A stretch of 64,000 bases of DNA from Capsulimonadaceae bacterium (lineage in GTDB: Bacteria > Armatimonadota > Armatimonadia > Armatimonadales > Capsulimonadaceae): contig JARLGU010000031.1 of the NCBI GenBank assembly GCA_031292625.1, positions 124,001 to 188,000 of the forward strand. Reading direction: 5' to 3'. Within the stretch, counting starts at the first letter, position 1. Every line of letters starts with the position of its first letter. The notes below the pieces were generated by a model that was given only the letters and a program-made list of their open reading frames with translations, had not been told where the DNA came from and did not search any database. Both the position numbers and the translations under genes were made by a program. Of this stretch, positions 1 through 8,518 are shown in pieces.

Positions 1-629
1 ACATCTGACAGATTGGGATGATGGACGCGGAGTTCGGGCGCGAAATAGGCCACAATTCCGGCATGGGACGCTCGCAGCAACAAGTCCGTTTGTTCGCCAG
101 CCCAGAGATCGGTTCCGGCCCCCGGCCCGAGTTCCTCATCGTAGCCGCCCAACGCATCGAACGCGCTCCGGCGAATAAAAAAGGTGTACTCACAGCCCCA
201 ATAAAATGATCGGAAGCGGCTCATCCGGTGTACGCCCGGCTTCGGGGGGCGGCCGTAGTAACTGCCGTTTTCATCAACCGGAACGCCTAGAATTGCCTGC
301 CAATCCTGGTGTTCGCGCAGGATCCTTGCCGCCGTTTCGAGCACATCGGGATCGTAGAAGCAGTCGTCGTCTGGCCACGTCACGTACGCGCCGCGCGCAT
401 GGCTGAACCCTTCGTTTCGAGCACGCGCCGCGCCGCGCTGCCGGGAGCGAACGTGGGTGATGTCCAACTTGGACGCATACCTTTCAATAACGGAATCAAG
501 CGAGTTGCTCCTGCTTTGGTCCACGACGATCACATGAAAATCGGTCAGGGATTGGCGGTCCAGCGTTCTAAACAGACGCTCAAGGTCATCGGGACGGCCG
601 ACGGAGGGGACAATAAGCGAAAATAGCAT
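1..629 (-). CDS. Family 2 glycosyltransferase, C-terminus cut by window edge
   Basis: The protein is a GT-A fold family 2 glycosyltransferase, expected to transfer a sugar from a nucleotide donor during polysaccharide assembly at the inner face of the membrane. The frame is open from the window edge to an ATG at 629-627, so about 209 N-terminal residues are visible. They start MLFSLIVPSVGRP, followed by VIVVDQS, an ARNEGFSHARGAY segment and the DxD-like metal site WPDDD near residue 90. The start lies 2 bases after the stop of the upstream GT9 gene, so it is the next gene of that operon. Family assignment is firm; donor and acceptor cannot be read from sequence. Confidence 0.85.
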   Translation of the reverse strand, partial: MLFSLIVPSVGRPDDLERLFRTLDRQSLTDFHVIVVDQSRSNSLDSVIERYASKLDITHVRSRQRGAARARNEGFSHARGAYVTWPDDDCFYDPDVLETAARILREHQDWQAILGVPVDENGSYYGRPPKPGVHRMSRFRSFYWGCEYTFFIRRSAFDALGGYDEELGPGAGTDLWAGEQTDLLLRASHAGIVAYFAPELRVHHPNLSD

Positions 630-631
630 TG

Positions 632-1894
632 TTATTCCTTCGTGTTCGACAACGCGTTAGGCACGCTCGATTGTCGCAGCAATTCCATTCCGGCATTGAT
701 GGCCTCTCGAACCGTTGTTAGACGGCGGTCTAGCTGCGTTGGACCAAGCGAGACGCATGTTCCGGGATATCCCCACTGCTGCTGGTGTTGCTGGGCCGAC
801 TCCCAAGCGGTGACGTTGCCGGACAGCCACTCGGGACCGAGTAGGACGACCTCCGGCTTTGTGAAGGCCGCAGCCGCATGCATGACCATGCTGCCGTTGC
901 AAAACACCAAATCACAGGCCGCAATTGCTGCGAAGGATTCGCGCAAGGACAGCTTTCCGCAGGCACTGACCGCGCCGGATATCGCGCTTGCGATCGCCTC
1001 GCCGATATTGGCGTCTGCGGCGCCTCCGAGCACTAAAATATCCACGGAACGCGTTTGCGCAAGTTCGCGGGCCAGAGCGACAAAGTTATCCGCTCCCCAC
1101 GATTTGTTTGGATGGCCAGACCCCGGCGCAATCACAACTCGCGCGGCGCCTGACGAGTTCGCGTCCGAACGCGTGCGCCACTTGCGTTCGCCCCGTTCGC
1201 GCTCATCGTCCGACAAATAGATTTGCGGACGCGCTGGCGGCAACGAGCGAGCCCCCAAGATCTCGGCGAAACGGAGATTATGGCGTGAGACATGTTGGTG
1301 ATAGTCGTAAGGGATAGTCAACTGGCATGCTGATGCGCCGCCGCCTCCGATCAGTCCCTTGACGCCTAGGCGGAACGGAATCCCGAGCCGCAGCAGCAGC
1401 ACGGATCCTAGATGCGAGCCGAGAACATCGATCCCGATCGTAAAATGACGCTTCTGCAGGTCACGGACCTGAGATGACTGAAAAATATACCGAAGCGCCC
1501 CCGCGTACACCTGGCCGATCGATTTGCCGTAGCACGTGCGGTTGTTCCACGGAGCATCGACGACCAGCACTTCGTCAACGTACGGATTGTTCAGCAGCGT
1601 ATCCTTGTTCCACGGGCCAACCGCGACCGTCAGGCGCGCGCCGGGATATATCTCCTTGAGCGCCTGAAACAAAGGGCTGGTGACCAGCAGGTCTCCAATA
1701 TCGTTGTTGCGGAGCACAAAGATCGACTGCGGCGCCTCCGGGATCCGATCGTACGATTTGACCAGCTTGCCCGCAAGCCAAATCGGCGCCTCAATTGCGG
1801 TCGCTTTCCAACTCATAATCTGTTCCGTGCTGCCATAACTTACGCGACAGCTTCGTCGCTCACATGCCACTGGCGCGGCGTCGAGGGGGATCAC
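632..1894 (-). CDS. Glycosyltransferase family 9 (heptosyltransferase-like)
   Basis: This 420-residue protein is a GT-B fold family 9 glycosyltransferase, the family of LPS heptosyltransferases, and probably adds a sugar to a surface glycan. Visible family marks are the N-terminal acceptor-side motif RNNDIGDLLVTSPLFQALK near residue 60, the donor-domain entry APGSGHPNKSWG, VLGGAAD and the C-terminal CNGSMVMHAAAAF. The frame opens with a GTG that overlaps the TGA of the upstream membrane gene (GTGA). Most GT9 proteins start close to the NDIGD motif, so the ATG at 1816 (MSWKATA) is a good alternative start. A broken paralogue lies at 4470-5875. The substrate is unknown. Confidence 0.85.
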   Translation of the reverse strand: MIPLDAAPVACERRSCRVSYGSTEQIMSWKATAIEAPIWLAGKLVKSYDRIPEAPQSIFVLRNNDIGDLLVTSPLFQALKEIYPGARLTVAVGPWNKDTLLNNPYVDEVLVVDAPWNNRTCYGKSIGQVYAGALRYIFQSSQVRDLQKRHFTIGIDVLGSHLGSVLLLRLGIPFRLGVKGLIGGGGASACQLTIPYDYHQHVSRHNLRFAEILGARSLPPARPQIYLSDDERERGERKWRTRSDANSSGAARVVIAPGSGHPNKSWGADNFVALARELAQTRSVDILVLGGAADANIGEAIASAISGAVSACGKLSLRESFAAIAACDLVFCNGSMVMHAAAAFTKPEVVLLGPEWLSGNVTAWESAQQHQQQWGYPGTCVSLGPTQLDRRLTTVREAINAGMELLRQSSVPNALSNTKE

Positions 1895-3189
1895 CGCTCT
1901 GCGGCGGTACTAGACGAGACCGAGATCCTTTGCCGAGCACTGTACTTCATGGCCAATGCTACTGGAAACAGAAGCCATGCCGGGTAGAGTTCGGTGTAGC
2001 CGACAAAGAGCGCGGATGACAGTCCGATACCAACAATATAGCTCGCAAGATAGCCCTGCACCGCAGCATCATGCGAATTGAAATCCCGCATGCGAAAGCG
2101 GGGCATAGCGAGAATAGCGCCAACAAGCAATATTGCCACGGCAAGCAATCCCTCTTCGGCAAGCATGCGGAACATACCAGCAGTGATGCCGCTGTCAAAG
2201 CTCGGAATGTGAGTTGCGCTAACATATGACAAGATCATTTGCGGTGACACGCCTAGCCCGACCCCGGTAAGCGGGTGATCGAGAAACATAAAAAGGCCAA
2301 CCAAGATATCGGCTAGACGCGTCATAGCCGATACGTTTGGACCGTTGCTGCCGCCCATGCGAGAAAAAGACCAGATGATTGACGGACTAGCGATAAGCAC
2401 TAGCGCAACAGCTAGTCCCCCAACGACAAGGGCTCTCATATCGGTTCTATCCAAGCGCCGCGGCGCTTTCAATAGCAATAACGGTAGCGCAAGTGCGAGA
2501 ATTAAGACAAGCGGTAGTAGCGCGATCGATTGCGATCCGGTTTCGATATAGCCAGCAACCACAATAATCCACGTCAGATACTGCTTTTTGCCTCCGAACA
2601 CCACGACGTTTACTGTTTCGATTCCAACAAGAGCAATCAGGAGCGATGCCAAAACAGATGGTTCTGGCGTTGCCCCCAACGCTCGGCTACTCGACACTGC
2701 CCCGGCTTGGGTTGAATTCAAAAAGCTTGGATTGTTTAGTGGAATATAGGAACCCGGAAAGTCGTACGGCAAGGCGATAGCTTGAAATATCGCATAAACC
2801 GCTGATACGATTCCTGCGCGTCTGAATCCAATAATAAACGAGGACAAATACTCGGAGTCGCGACAAATCCAGTAGCATATTGCTGCGGATAACAACAATC
2901 GCAAACCATTTGCAATATAAGTTTGAAGAGACCTTGAAAAATCTTGAGACGCGACCGTGCAGATTGCTCCTTCGAGAAGAACGGCGCTATAAAACCAAAC
3001 CATATCTTTCGGAAGCTTTACTGTCGGTCCATTGCGAACCATATTCACGATCCACAACAGCGTCAAGCCGGCAGCCAATAACAGAAAGAGCTGACAACCC
3101 CATAGATCCGTAATCAAAAACAAGGCGATAGAAGGAAACCAGAGCGAGACGCCAGCCCACAGCAACAATAACTTGACAGTCTTACGCAT
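1891..3189 (-). CDS. O-antigen ligase/polymerase-like membrane protein (Wzy/WaaL type)
   Basis: This is a 432-residue integral inner-membrane protein with about ten to twelve hydrophobic segments, beginning MRKTVKLLLLWAGVSLWF. The layout resembles the Wzy/O-antigen-ligase family, in which a periplasmic loop catalyses polymerisation or ligation of lipid-linked repeat units. The segment ALGATPEPSVLASLL followed by several helices, a long loop with GVGLGVSPQMI, and the helix pair after AGMFRMLAEEGLL is typical of that family. It is upstream of and overlaps the GT9 gene by 4 bases, which supports a polysaccharide role. Codon use is AT-richer than in the backbone genes. Polymerase and ligase cannot be separated from sequence alone. 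Confidence 0.7.
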   Translation of the reverse strand: MRKTVKLLLLWAGVSLWFPSIALFLITDLWGCQLFLLLAAGLTLLWIVNMVRNGPTVKLPKDMVWFYSAVLLEGAICTVASQDFSRSLQTYIANGLRLLLSAAICYWICRDSEYLSSFIIGFRRAGIVSAVYAIFQAIALPYDFPGSYIPLNNPSFLNSTQAGAVSSSRALGATPEPSVLASLLIALVGIETVNVVVFGGKKQYLTWIIVVAGYIETGSQSIALLPLVLILALALPLLLLKAPRRLDRTDMRALVVGGLAVALVLIASPSIIWSFSRMGGSNGPNVSAMTRLADILVGLFMFLDHPLTGVGLGVSPQMILSYVSATHIPSFDSGITAGMFRMLAEEGLLAVAILLVGAILAMPRFRMRDFNSHDAAVQGYLASYIVGIGLSSALFVGYTELYPAWLLFPVALAMKYSARQRISVSSSTAAER

Positions 3190-3577
3190 TGAGTTTCACA
3201 CTGTTAGCAGGTGTTCTCACGACTTGCTGTGTCAAATTATCGATCATCGGGATTAACATATCTTTGCAGCCAACTTGAGAGCACCCAACGCCAATTGCCT
3301 TGGCATGCGGATGTCGTAGTCTCGAAACGCGATAAAATTGACATGCAACAACTCAACGGCTGTGAACGTCCGACGCGCGTTCTTGAGCAACCTGACCCAG
3401 CTTCTTTCTGAGCGGCGCGTCGTTCGTCGCCTTCATTATAGCATATGCAAGATCGCTCGATGAAGCGGACTGGATCAAAAGTCAAGGCTGTTTAACGTCG
3501 TGGATATGTGAAAATTACAGAATCACAGCTGATCGACAGGCAAAATCCGCTTACGCTGCTTTACTTATCCTTGCGTT
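3190..3577 (-). other. Non-coding stretch with a possible GT4 C-terminal tail remnant
   Basis: There is no intact gene here. On the minus strand, from about 3485 to 3370, one frame reads SSDLAYAIMKATNDAPLRKK followed by a stop. This resembles the last helix of family 4 glycosyltransferases (a 'D..LA.AI......D..LR..LG' pattern). It would be the decayed end of a glycosyltransferase whose body is gone. The same DNA contains TGCTATAAT (3443-3435, minus strand), which could serve as an extended -10 promoter for the membrane gene starting at 3189. Both readings are tentative. Confidence 0.3.
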
Positions 3578-4420
3578 TCATAAATCGGTGTCGTTATCGA
3601 AGAGCCTGGACGCTCGGACATATTTGTCGCGGTCGAGACGGCCGTATGCTTGCCTTCTTTTGGTGTCCAGCATGTCTAAATCTCTTGCGCAGCAGTTAGC
3701 CAAATTTTTGTTCTTCATGGCCGCCTACACGAACTCGACAGGATTGAGCGCATGTGGGCGTATAGACAGGCAGCCGAATGATCGTAAGCCGTGGATGCTC
3801 GGCGACGAACTCTTTGACTTTCATGCTTCGGTGGGCTGAAATCCCGTTACCGATCACGAAGATCGGGCCAGTGAACTCCCCAAGGAGTCCGTTGAGGAAG
3901 TGCACCGCACTGTCGCCATTGACTTCGGTGCGCTGGACTTGCCGGTGAAGATCAATGGCTTGTCCATCGGCCTTATAGCCGATGAAACCGATGGCGCTGA
4001 TCCGATTCCAATTGAATTGATAATTGACAATCGGCGTCTTGCCGATCGGCGCCCAGGCTCTGCGGACAGAAGGACGCAATAAAAAGCCGCTCTCGTCAAC
4101 AAAAGCGAATGTTCCGTTCAGTTCACAGACCTAATTTTAGCGCAGGTCCGTCGTTAGCAATCCATCCCGCGATGGCTTCGTCATTGCGCTTTCTTGCCCG
4201 TCGCACGGGCTTCTGGCACGACCAGCCGATGAGCTTTGGAATTTTCCAGAAATGCGCGATGTCATACCGATGCCAAAGACGCGTTCGATGACGACCGCAA
4301 CGCGGCCGAGCGTCCACAAAAATGTATCAAAACCGTGTGCCTCCGCTCCTTTGAGCAACTCTTCGGGAAGACACTCCAAGTCCTGGTCAAAGAGCCTGCG
4401 CTTCGGACCAACCTACAGAT
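3578..4420 (-). pseudogene. Decayed IS630-family transposase
   Basis: This is a dead IS630-type DDE transposase. The N-terminal part (about 4400-4250) reads LLKGAEAHGFDT and FLWTLGRVAVVIERVFGI, which then shifts frame into GWSCQKPVRRARKRNDEA (about 4250-4130). A third frame carries RPSVRRAWAPIGKTPIVNY and the degraded second-Asp region IFVIGNGISAH, where an intact enzyme has WDN. A further frameshift leads to LNPVEFV, an in-frame TAG where Trp is expected, and an end at a TGA at 3580-3578. At least two frameshifts and one nonsense mutation are visible, so it cannot make a transposase. It differs in sequence from the IS630 copy at 4669-5795. Confidence 0.85.
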
Positions 4421-4469
4421 CGAGGCTGGAGTCCCGAATTGAGTGTGAGCGCCTTATGACAGGCTGATA

Positions 4470-4666
4470 CCCCAATTATATGTCTTTGACTCATAAGCAA
4501 GTTCGATTATTCCATGGCAATTGAACGACGATCACCTCGTCTACAAACAAATCGATCTTCAGCGCTTTGCAAATTCACAAACCAGCAACGACGACCAAAT
4601 GCGCAACCGGATACGCTTGTTTTAGTGCCTCAAATAAAGCGCTCGCAATAAGTAAGTTCCCAATGT
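4470..4666 (-). pseudogene. Remnant of a second GT9 gene, part downstream of the IS insertion
   Basis: Read on the minus strand, this segment aligns residue for residue, without gaps for more than 60 residues, to the intact GT9 at 632-1894. It reads NNNIGNLLIASALFEALKQA where the intact protein has NNDIGDLLVTSPLFQALKEI. It then gives a stop in place of the Trp of GPWN, and later FVDEVIVVQLPWNNRTC against YVDEVLVVDAPWNNRTC. Further stops follow and the homology ends beside the dead IS630 at about 4475. It is the 3' half of a decayed tandem paralogue, separated from its 5' end by the IS630 element at 4669-5795. Confidence 0.85.
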
Positions 4667-4690
4667 TACTGACGTACAGGTAACCAAGAA

Positions 4691-5242
4691 TCAAATCTCG
4701 CTTTCTGTTCGATCTGTAAGGCCAGCGCCGATGATACAGCCTTTGAGCAAATCTTGATCGCTCAGGGCAGCCTGGTTTTCGATAAGTATGTCGGTTACTT
4801 GCTCGATCTTGTTCTTGCAAACGTTGGCCAGGTAGGTCCGCTTCCAAACTGACCACAGAAACTCAATCGGGTTAAGGTCGGGACTGTAGGACGGCAGGTT
4901 GACAACAGTCAGCCAGTCCGAATTGGCCGCGATGTACTCTTTGACAATCTTGCTGTGATGCGTCGTGATGTTGTCCCAGATCAGGACTACGGGCCGATCA
5001 GTCATCTCGTGGAGACCATTTAAGAACACGATCACCTGGTCGGACGCGATCACGCCATGGTCGTGAATATGAATCAGACAGTCGCAATCGTCGGCAACTG
5101 GGTCCCACGTGATCGCTCCAATAACGCTGGATTTTTCGCGCTTGTAGGTATGCCTAAGAACGGGAGTCTGCCCGACAGGAGCCCACGTTCGGCAGGCATT
5201 AGGCGTCAGCTCAACGCCTGTTTCGTCCGAAAATGCGATCAA
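4691..5242 (-). CDS. IS630 transposase, DDE catalytic part (ORF B)
   Basis: This is the catalytic half of an IS630-family transposase, which cuts and joins DNA at TA dinucleotides. It has the acidic triad: Asp in FSDETG (residue 6), Asp in LIWDN (about residue 90) and Glu in NPIEFLW (about residue 127). The nominal TTG start overlaps the ORF A stop by 4 bases. However, the ORF B frame is open further upstream and reads KGAIENGALIAFSDETG, so expression as a -1 frameshift fusion with ORF A is likelier than independent start. Unlike the copy at 3578-4420 no stop or decayed catalytic residue is seen, so it may be active. Confidence 0.85.
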   Translation of the reverse strand: MIAFSDETGVELTPNACRTWAPVGQTPVLRHTYKREKSSVIGAITWDPVADDCDCLIHIHDHGVIASDQVIVFLNGLHEMTDRPVVLIWDNITTHHSKIVKEYIAANSDWLTVVNLPSYSPDLNPIEFLWSVWKRTYLANVCKNKIEQVTDILIENQAALSDQDLLKGCIIGAGLTDRTESEI

Positions 5243-5742
5243 CGCTCCGTTTTCGATAGCCCCCTTTTCGCTGCGGCCCAGGTTTCATCAAGGAACTCCT
5301 TGACCGCCTTTTCATTTCGTTGTTTGGTCCGTAGCGCGGGCTTCTGGTAACTGATGTCCATTGACGCCATCAAAACACGGATAAAGTTCGGATGGTAATC
5401 GACTCCAGTCAGCTTGCTGATCAGGTCCGCGATCCGACGCTGCGTCCAAACTTCCTGAACGTAGCCCGCTGCCAGAGGACCTTGGATGACATGTTCCTTG
5501 ATTAGCGCCTTTTGACCGTCGGTCAAGCGGTCCTTCCTGCCGCTGACCTCAGCCGTTAGGAACGAGGTATCGCCGCTTGTCCAGAGCGCGTGCCAACGGG
5601 AGACATACTTTCGCGAGACGCCTGTGTCGGCGGCAATCGCCGTCAACGTCAGGTTGGTTGTCTCGAACAACCGAAGAACCTCGGCGCGCCGCCGAGACTG
5701 GTATTCATAGATCGGCTCTTTGTAGCCGCGTACGATGCGCAT
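5239..5742 (-). CDS. IS630 transposase, helix-turn-helix part (ORF A)
   Basis: This is the 167-residue DNA-binding half of the IS630 transposase. The N-terminal helix-turn-helix (LTLTAIAADTGVSRKYVSRW, about residues 30-55) recognises the terminal repeats. A second winged-helix-like segment with WTQRRIADLISKLTG and YHPNFIRVLM follows. A run of four A and five G (about 5266-5258 on the minus strand), just before the ORF A end, is a plausible slip site: a -1 shift there gives the continuous sequence EKGAIENGAL running into ORF B. A true one-base deletion cannot be excluded, but the A/G run favours programmed or transcriptional slippage. Confidence 0.8.
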   Translation of the reverse strand: MRIVRGYKEPIYEYQSRRRAEVLRLFETTNLTLTAIAADTGVSRKYVSRWHALWTSGDTSFLTAEVSGRKDRLTDGQKALIKEHVIQGPLAAGYVQEVWTQRRIADLISKLTGVDYHPNFIRVLMASMDISYQKPALRTKQRNEKAVKEFLDETWAAAKRGLSKTER

Positions 5743-5797
5743 GATTCCCTTCTATTCGACAAAGGCGTATCGTTTCCTGCTTGAATTTAGGTCAGTA

Positions 5798-5875
5798 TTG
5801 TTTCAAAGCCCGAATATTGAAAACAGCGACTCCGGCGCACAAGTCATTTGACTTGACAAACTTTCCGCCACTTCA
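5798..5875 (-). pseudogene. Remnant of a second GT9 gene, part upstream of the IS insertion
   Basis: This is the 5' piece of the decayed GT9 paralogue. On the minus strand it reads VAESLSSQMTCAPESLFSIF, in exact register with LAGKLVKSYDRIPEAPQSIF of the intact GT9. It ends GL-stop-N where the intact protein has VLRN, so a CGA Arg codon has become TGA. The frame then continues across the IS630 element into 4666-4470. Upstream of 5875 the similarity fades and an in-frame TAA is present. The assignment rests on the ungapped alignment to the neighbour copy. Confidence 0.75.
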
Positions 5876-5915
5876 AATTACACCCACGATTGCCTTGCCG
5901 CCTATCTCATAATCG

Positions 5916-6914
5916 CTATCGTCTCTCCTGGCGGCGACAATTATAACGCACATTATTAATCGACGCCTTTATTGCTTTCATAAACTGGATAATAAATTTC
6001 GGAGAGATAAATCGCGCGCAGATTTCCAAATACAATAAAATATTTGCTCTAGCCGGCACGCCGCAACTAAATAAAACATGCGTGCCCTCCTTCAACCGCG
6101 ACGAATAAACTAACAAACGAACATAACCCAATTGCTCGCGCTGAATTGCAGCCCTAGTGCTTTTCATAAGTTTAGGCGGAATGCGACCAGTGTTCAGCCA
6201 CTCATTGAATGTTTTTTCCCGATATTCGATATGACAACGAGCATCTTCACAAGTCGCAGAGTTAACTGCGCTACCAACGACATCTCGATAATAATACGCC
6301 AAAACCTCGGATATATAATAAAAGATTCCAGTCCAAGCAATGCGGTACCAAGTATCTGTATCTTCGCTGTGGCGGACTCCTACTGGGAATTTGCCCGAGC
6401 GCTCAAATATAGTCTTTCGAATCAATACCGATGACGAAGATACAAGCCCGCCTCGCCGAACCGAGAAATCAAAGTAATCGCCGATAATACCACTGGGAAT
6501 ACCTAGTCCTGTCTGATTAATACTAAGATCCTTATCTGCGTAGTAATTGACGTAGTTCGTAAAAACCAGGGACACATCAGGATATGCGACCATTACGGAG
6601 ACGGTCTTTTCCAAAAAAGTATTACAATATTTGTCATCTGCATCGAGAAATGCAAGTAATTCAGAAGATGATGCATCAATCCCAACATTTCTCGCAGCTG
6701 CAACGCCAGCATTTTCCTGTCTAATTAGCTTGATCCGTGAGTCAGAAATGCTTGCAACAATATCGGCTCCAGCATCCTGCGACCCGTCATCGACGACGAT
6801 AATCTCAAAATCCTGGAGCGTTTGGCTCAGAACCGAATCAATCGCCCTCTTAATAAAAGCGGCTTTGTTGTAAAGGGGGATTATAACCGAAACTTTGTTA
6901 ACCTTGCCGCTCAT
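5916..6914 (-). CDS. Family 2 glycosyltransferase
   Basis: This is a GT-A fold family 2 glycosyltransferase (332 residues from the chosen start) that would add a sugar to a lipid-linked glycan in the cytosol. The family block is complete: VSVIIPLYNKAAFIKRAI, IIVVDDGSQD, QENAGVAAARNVGID and the metal site FLDADD near residue 95. The C-terminal third is weakly hydrophobic and AT-rich. The ATG at 6914 is preferred because GAGGA lies 10 bases upstream and it begins 1 base after the flippase stop. The longer frame from 6956 would overlap the flippase by 41 bases. It is co-transcribed with the flippase. Confidence 0.9.
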   Translation of the reverse strand: MSGKVNKVSVIIPLYNKAAFIKRAIDSVLSQTLQDFEIIVVDDGSQDAGADIVASISDSRIKLIRQENAGVAAARNVGIDASSSELLAFLDADDKYCNTFLEKTVSVMVAYPDVSLVFTNYVNYYADKDLSINQTGLGIPSGIIGDYFDFSVRRGGLVSSSSVLIRKTIFERSGKFPVGVRHSEDTDTWYRIAWTGIFYYISEVLAYYYRDVVGSAVNSATCEDARCHIEYREKTFNEWLNTGRIPPKLMKSTRAAIQREQLGYVRLLVYSSRLKEGTHVLFSCGVPARANILLYLEICARFISPKFIIQFMKAIKASINNVRYNCRRQERR

Positions 6915-6915
6915 C

Positions 6916-8445
6916 TTATCGGGATCCTCGCGAGTTCGAGAATAATGTACGGCCAAAATTGCGAACGACCAAATACTGCATTTCCTTTGTTCTATAAAAG
7001 ATCAAAAAATACAGTATAAACATAAACAGCACTAGCATCGTTGTCGTCAATATTAACTCGATCCACGATGGATTAATTGGAAGATTTCCAAAATGCACGG
7101 CGATCAATGCGACGCACGTCAACATCGCGTAAAAGAGATATATCTTTATATACTCGATCAGAGACTTCCCGAAAACATATTTGTAGACCATGTATGGCTG
7201 CACCCAAACCGGCACAAGACAGTTACTGATTATTGTGCCAAGTAGTACGCCAGCAAGACCAAGATGTTTTACTAAAATGATTGAAACTGATAGATTCAAA
7301 ATAGATTCAATTAAAGGCGCGTATCTATCTTGATAATAGATTCCGCCAGCCATCTTAAACGATCCAATAGATGATCGCATTCCCATTGTGTAAAAGTTGA
7401 ATATAAATAAATGATAAGCTAAAAGATGCACAAGACACCCCTTCCCAAGCCATAATTGAATAAATGGATTTAGCTGAGAATATAGCATAACGGTCATCGT
7501 GCTGACTAAGCAGAAGTTCATAAAGTATGCAACACGAAACTTTTCGTATGTGTGTTCAGAGCTTTCGGTACTTATAAGATTCCCGAAACTAGCAGTCATT
7601 GCCGTAAATATCTGGACGACGATAGAATTAAATACTGCGATGACCATACAATAATTATTATAAATACCAACGACCGAAAGGTTCAGAAAATAGGATAGAA
7701 CCAAGGATGCTGTTGAGCCAAGACAAAGTTCGCCAATCCTATGCATGAAGAGCGCTTTGACGTTTCTGATGATTGTCTTCGTTATCCCAGGCGCAAGATC
7801 TTGACCTCTTATTGACAGTATATGCTTGTACTTTTTGTCTACAATCCAGTTTACCGTCAGGTTGCCAACCAGGTTGCACGTGATTTGAATTGCAACGTAT
7901 ACAACTAGGCTCTTGGTGATAGCGAGCGCCACAATTTGGGCAATATTGACAGTAATGCGAAATACCATGTCGACGGATGTCGCAATGTAGGATTTTTGAT
8001 CAGCATTTAGGAGAGATCTTTTGTGCGAGAATAGGTACGCTTCTACCGTATCTAGCAAATACAACACAAACAGAAACTGAGCAAAGTGAACGTTGACACT
8101 ATGCTTTACAAATACTCCAAGAAATGGTACTACCAACAATCCGACAACGGCAACAATTTGCGCTAGAACCCTATATATTTTGGCGTATAACTTAACTAAT
8201 GCGGAAGATTCGTCCCAGTTCTCGTTTGCAAGGGGCGCATAGAGGCTATAGACAATTGCGGTACCGATGCCTAACTCGACGAGCGATAGCATCGACAAGA
8301 TGTTTATAATGAGCGAGGTGAGTCCTAGATATGCAGTTCCGAGAGTCGCGACAAATATGCGCCTGCATATAAATCCAAGAATGCCTGGAACTAGTAGATT
8401 GAGTACATTGAAAAGTATGTTGCGAATTGTATTCTTTGTTCTCAT
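6916..8445 (-). CDS. Polysaccharide flippase, Wzx/MATE-like
   Basis: This 509-residue inner-membrane protein has about twelve to fourteen hydrophobic helices and resembles the polysaccharide-export (PST/Wzx) branch of the MOP flippase superfamily. It would turn lipid-linked glycan units to the periplasmic face. The N-terminus, RNILFNVLNLLVPGILGFI followed by FVATLGTAYLGLTSLIINIL, is typical of the family. It precedes the GT2 gene by 1 base. The gene is clearly AT-rich compared with the rfb genes upstream and with the backbone, which suggests acquisition by transfer. It is intact, unlike the second flippase remnant at 9590-10233. Confidence 0.85.
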   Translation of the reverse strand: MRTKNTIRNILFNVLNLLVPGILGFICRRIFVATLGTAYLGLTSLIINILSMLSLVELGIGTAIVYSLYAPLANENWDESSALVKLYAKIYRVLAQIVAVVGLLVVPFLGVFVKHSVNVHFAQFLFVLYLLDTVEAYLFSHKRSLLNADQKSYIATSVDMVFRITVNIAQIVALAITKSLVVYVAIQITCNLVGNLTVNWIVDKKYKHILSIRGQDLAPGITKTIIRNVKALFMHRIGELCLGSTASLVLSYFLNLSVVGIYNNYCMVIAVFNSIVVQIFTAMTASFGNLISTESSEHTYEKFRVAYFMNFCLVSTMTVMLYSQLNPFIQLWLGKGCLVHLLAYHLFIFNFYTMGMRSSIGSFKMAGGIYYQDRYAPLIESILNLSVSIILVKHLGLAGVLLGTIISNCLVPVWVQPYMVYKYVFGKSLIEYIKIYLFYAMLTCVALIAVHFGNLPINPSWIELILTTTMLVLFMFILYFLIFYRTKEMQYLVVRNFGRTLFSNSRGSR

Positions 8446-8518
8446 ATCTCAATGCGATAAATGTTGTTGGGCGGTGGGATGAGCGCTAAAAGCGGAGCAA
8501 CGAATCTATTCGGTCACT

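Larger units (their letters stand above)
4669..5795 (-). mobile_element. IS630-family insertion sequence with TA flanks
   Basis: This is an IS element of about 1127 bp carrying a two-frame transposase. Each end begins CTGAC and is preceded by TA: 4667-4668 on the left, and 5796-5797 on the right, where the plus strand reads GTCAGTA. TA target duplication is the IS630 rule. Removing the element and one TA joins the two halves of a GT9 remnant in one frame (5798-5875 to 4470-4666), which fixes the boundaries well. Beyond the shared TACTGAC the terminal repeats match only weakly. Confidence 0.8.

Noticed and set aside
3237-3485. 82-residue minus-strand frame upstream of the Wzy-like gene
   Set aside because: No start signal or domain; a neighbouring frame shows a possible decayed GT4 tail, so this is treated as non-coding.
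3696-4079. 127-residue frame that could be annotated as a transposase
   Set aside because: It is only the middle of an IS630 transposase; the flanking parts are in other frames and the WDN motif is lost, so it is part of the pseudogene at 3578-4420.
4575-4856. 93-residue minus-strand frame crossing the IS630 edge
   Set aside because: Its first half is the out-of-frame IS630 end and its second half is the GT9 remnant; it is a chimera made by the insertion, not a gene.
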